Source: Symbiodinium natans (taxonomy: Eukaryota; Sar; Dinophyceae; Suessiales; Symbiodiniaceae). From it: a stretch of 64,000 bases of DNA. Below are positions 63,061 to 64,000 of the stretch, in pieces (positions within the stretch are counted from its first letter, which is position 1; every line of letters begins with the position of its first letter). The DNA lies in the NCBI GenBank assembly GCA_905221605.1, contig CAJNDS010000768.1:697293-761292 (forward strand). The letters are read 5' to 3'. The translations under genes and the position numbers were made by a program. The notes below the pieces were generated by a model that saw only the letters and a list, made by a program, of their open reading frames with translations, made no database searches and was not told where the DNA came from.

Positions 63061-63243
63061 TCCCGTGACCCGAAACCCTAAACCCTTTTTGAGCACGGGC
63101 TTTGGATGTATGCCGGCAAGCCCTAAACCCTAAACCCTAAACCCCTCCAGCCGAACACTCAAAAGAAACACCCTGGGATGCTGCACACGGGCACCGCCGC
63201 AAACTTTGGAAAAGAAGGCCTTCGCGCTGCACGCGAGGGTTTC

Positions 63244-63403
63244 ATATAGGGGCCTTCATAGGTAGAATAGGGGTTTGGGGGGTGTAGGGTTTAGGGTGTA
63301 GGGTTTAGGGTTTAGGGTTATCATGGTATAATTATATAGGGACCATGAGATAGGGACCAGAAGGGAATACAATGCGTACTTCTTCCGACCCCTACATTAC
63401 AGG
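63244..63403. mobile_element. MITE family D interrupted by a telomere-like array
   Basis: Left ATATAGGGGCCTTCATAG and right CTTCCGACCCCTACATTAC match the other D copies. Between GGTTTGGGGGG and TCATGGTATA, which are adjacent in the 24-kb copy, lie about 40 bases of TTTAGGG/TGTAGGG repeat. Confidence 0.85.
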
Positions 63404-64000
63404 TCAAGAGCACCGGGGGGAAATGAAGCAAAGCTAACCATAAACCCTAAACCCAAACCCATTGCTTCCTTCACCGTATACCTTCGTCGCCATAGGATGT
63501 GCAACGACTGTTGAGCTGGACTCGTCAAGGCGCAGCTCCTCACCTATGGCAAGAGAAGATTCCTCAACCTAAACCCTAAACCCTAAACCCTAAATCCTAA
63601 ACCCTAAACCCTAAACCCTAAACCCTGCCACCAACCAGAAAGCCCTGAACTGTAGAATCCCTGCAGCTTGGATGGCTGACTTGCTCTGCCTTCGGCAAGG
63701 AAGGTGAAACTGATCCTGGTCGTGCCGACCGGAGGCCGCACCAAGTCATTGACCTTTTAGGGTTTAGGGTTTAGGGTCTTGAAGAACCCAGCGCCGAGCC
63801 TATGTTTCAGCGCAACAAGGACCCTGACCGTTTCTTGCATATCTATATATATATATGTATATATAGTATACTAGATTTGTTATGTTATGTTACATATATG
63901 TCATGCATAAATGCCCTAAACCCGAAGCCCTAATCCCGGATCCCTAAACCCATCCCTCAGATGAGATTGATGCTGCCAACGGAGGTGGAGTTCGGGAGCT
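63404..64000. other. No gene seen
   Basis: CCCTAAA arrays at 63438-63460 and 63566-63626, a TTTAGGG patch at 63757-63778, and a TATATA microsatellite at 63840-63870. Confidence 0.55.

Noticed and set aside
1-64000. Relict dinoflagellate spliced-leader sequences
   Set aside because: I looked for TTTTGGCTCAAG-like bases upstream of the MORN and membrane-protein starts and elsewhere by eye and found none. A computed search could still find degraded copies.

Overview
Organism. The window looks like nuclear DNA of a eukaryotic alga, most probably a dinoflagellate. The sequence shows TTTAGGG/CCCTAAA (plant/alveolate-type telomere) repeats scattered throughout, a U6 spliceosomal RNA copy, a 23-residue-period MORN-repeat protein, eukaryotic start contexts, and short AG|G-bounded candidate exons. 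MORN expansion and sparse genes in repeat-rich DNA fit dinoflagellates; that assignment is inference. I did not find the dinoflagellate spliced-leader sequence, and a chromerid or another alga with this telomere type is not excluded. No bacterial, plasmid or viral gene is evident.

Genes. Only two uninterrupted reading frames are convincing: a 274-residue MORN-repeat protein at about 11 kb and a 259-residue five-span membrane protein at about 59 kb, both on the minus strand. Other coding evidence is short, exon-like and nearly all minus strand: about 0.8, 11.8, 27.7, 28.3-28.9, 31.3, 48.6, 52.4, 60.0-60.6 and 63.0 kb. These have AG acceptors, mostly GT donors, and protein-like translations. 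I cannot join them into genes. Only one resembles a known domain (a CBM48-like segment at 48.6 kb). ncRNA traces are a U6 copy (22.8 kb), a U6 3' fragment (54.8 kb) and a possible tRNA 5' fragment (47.6 kb).

Repeats. Short telomere-like arrays recur every few hundred bases in both orientations from end to end. Several sit inside or cut off miniature inverted-repeat elements, some lie next to candidate splice sites, and some are local 8- or 9-base variants rather than the pure heptamer. I defined about a dozen foldback/MITE-like families by comparing copies within the window: a GGAGGTTCATGGGTAG family, a GGGATGTTCCCCCTTA family, a GGGGGTTTNCGAA family, a TAGGGGCC family and others. There is also a 1.4-kb AT-rich higher-order repeat, a 1.1-kb inverted array of about 217-bp units, and an 0.9-kb AATTATAAG block.

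Layout. 0-1.2 kb telomere-like DNA and one exon candidate; 1.25-3.85 kb two satellite-like arrays; 3.85-10.5 kb gene-poor; 10.6-11.9 kb MORN gene and a neighbouring exon; 12-27 kb gene-poor with many MITEs and the U6 copy; 27.6-31.4 kb a cluster of exon candidates; 31.4-47 kb repeats including a 110-bp C tract and an inverted pair of 8-mer arrays; 48-53 kb a few exon candidates; 53-54 kb an AT block; 54-58.8 kb gene-poor; 59-60.7 kb the membrane-protein locus; 60.8-64 kb repeats and one exon candidate. No pathway or operon-like organisation can be read from these genes.
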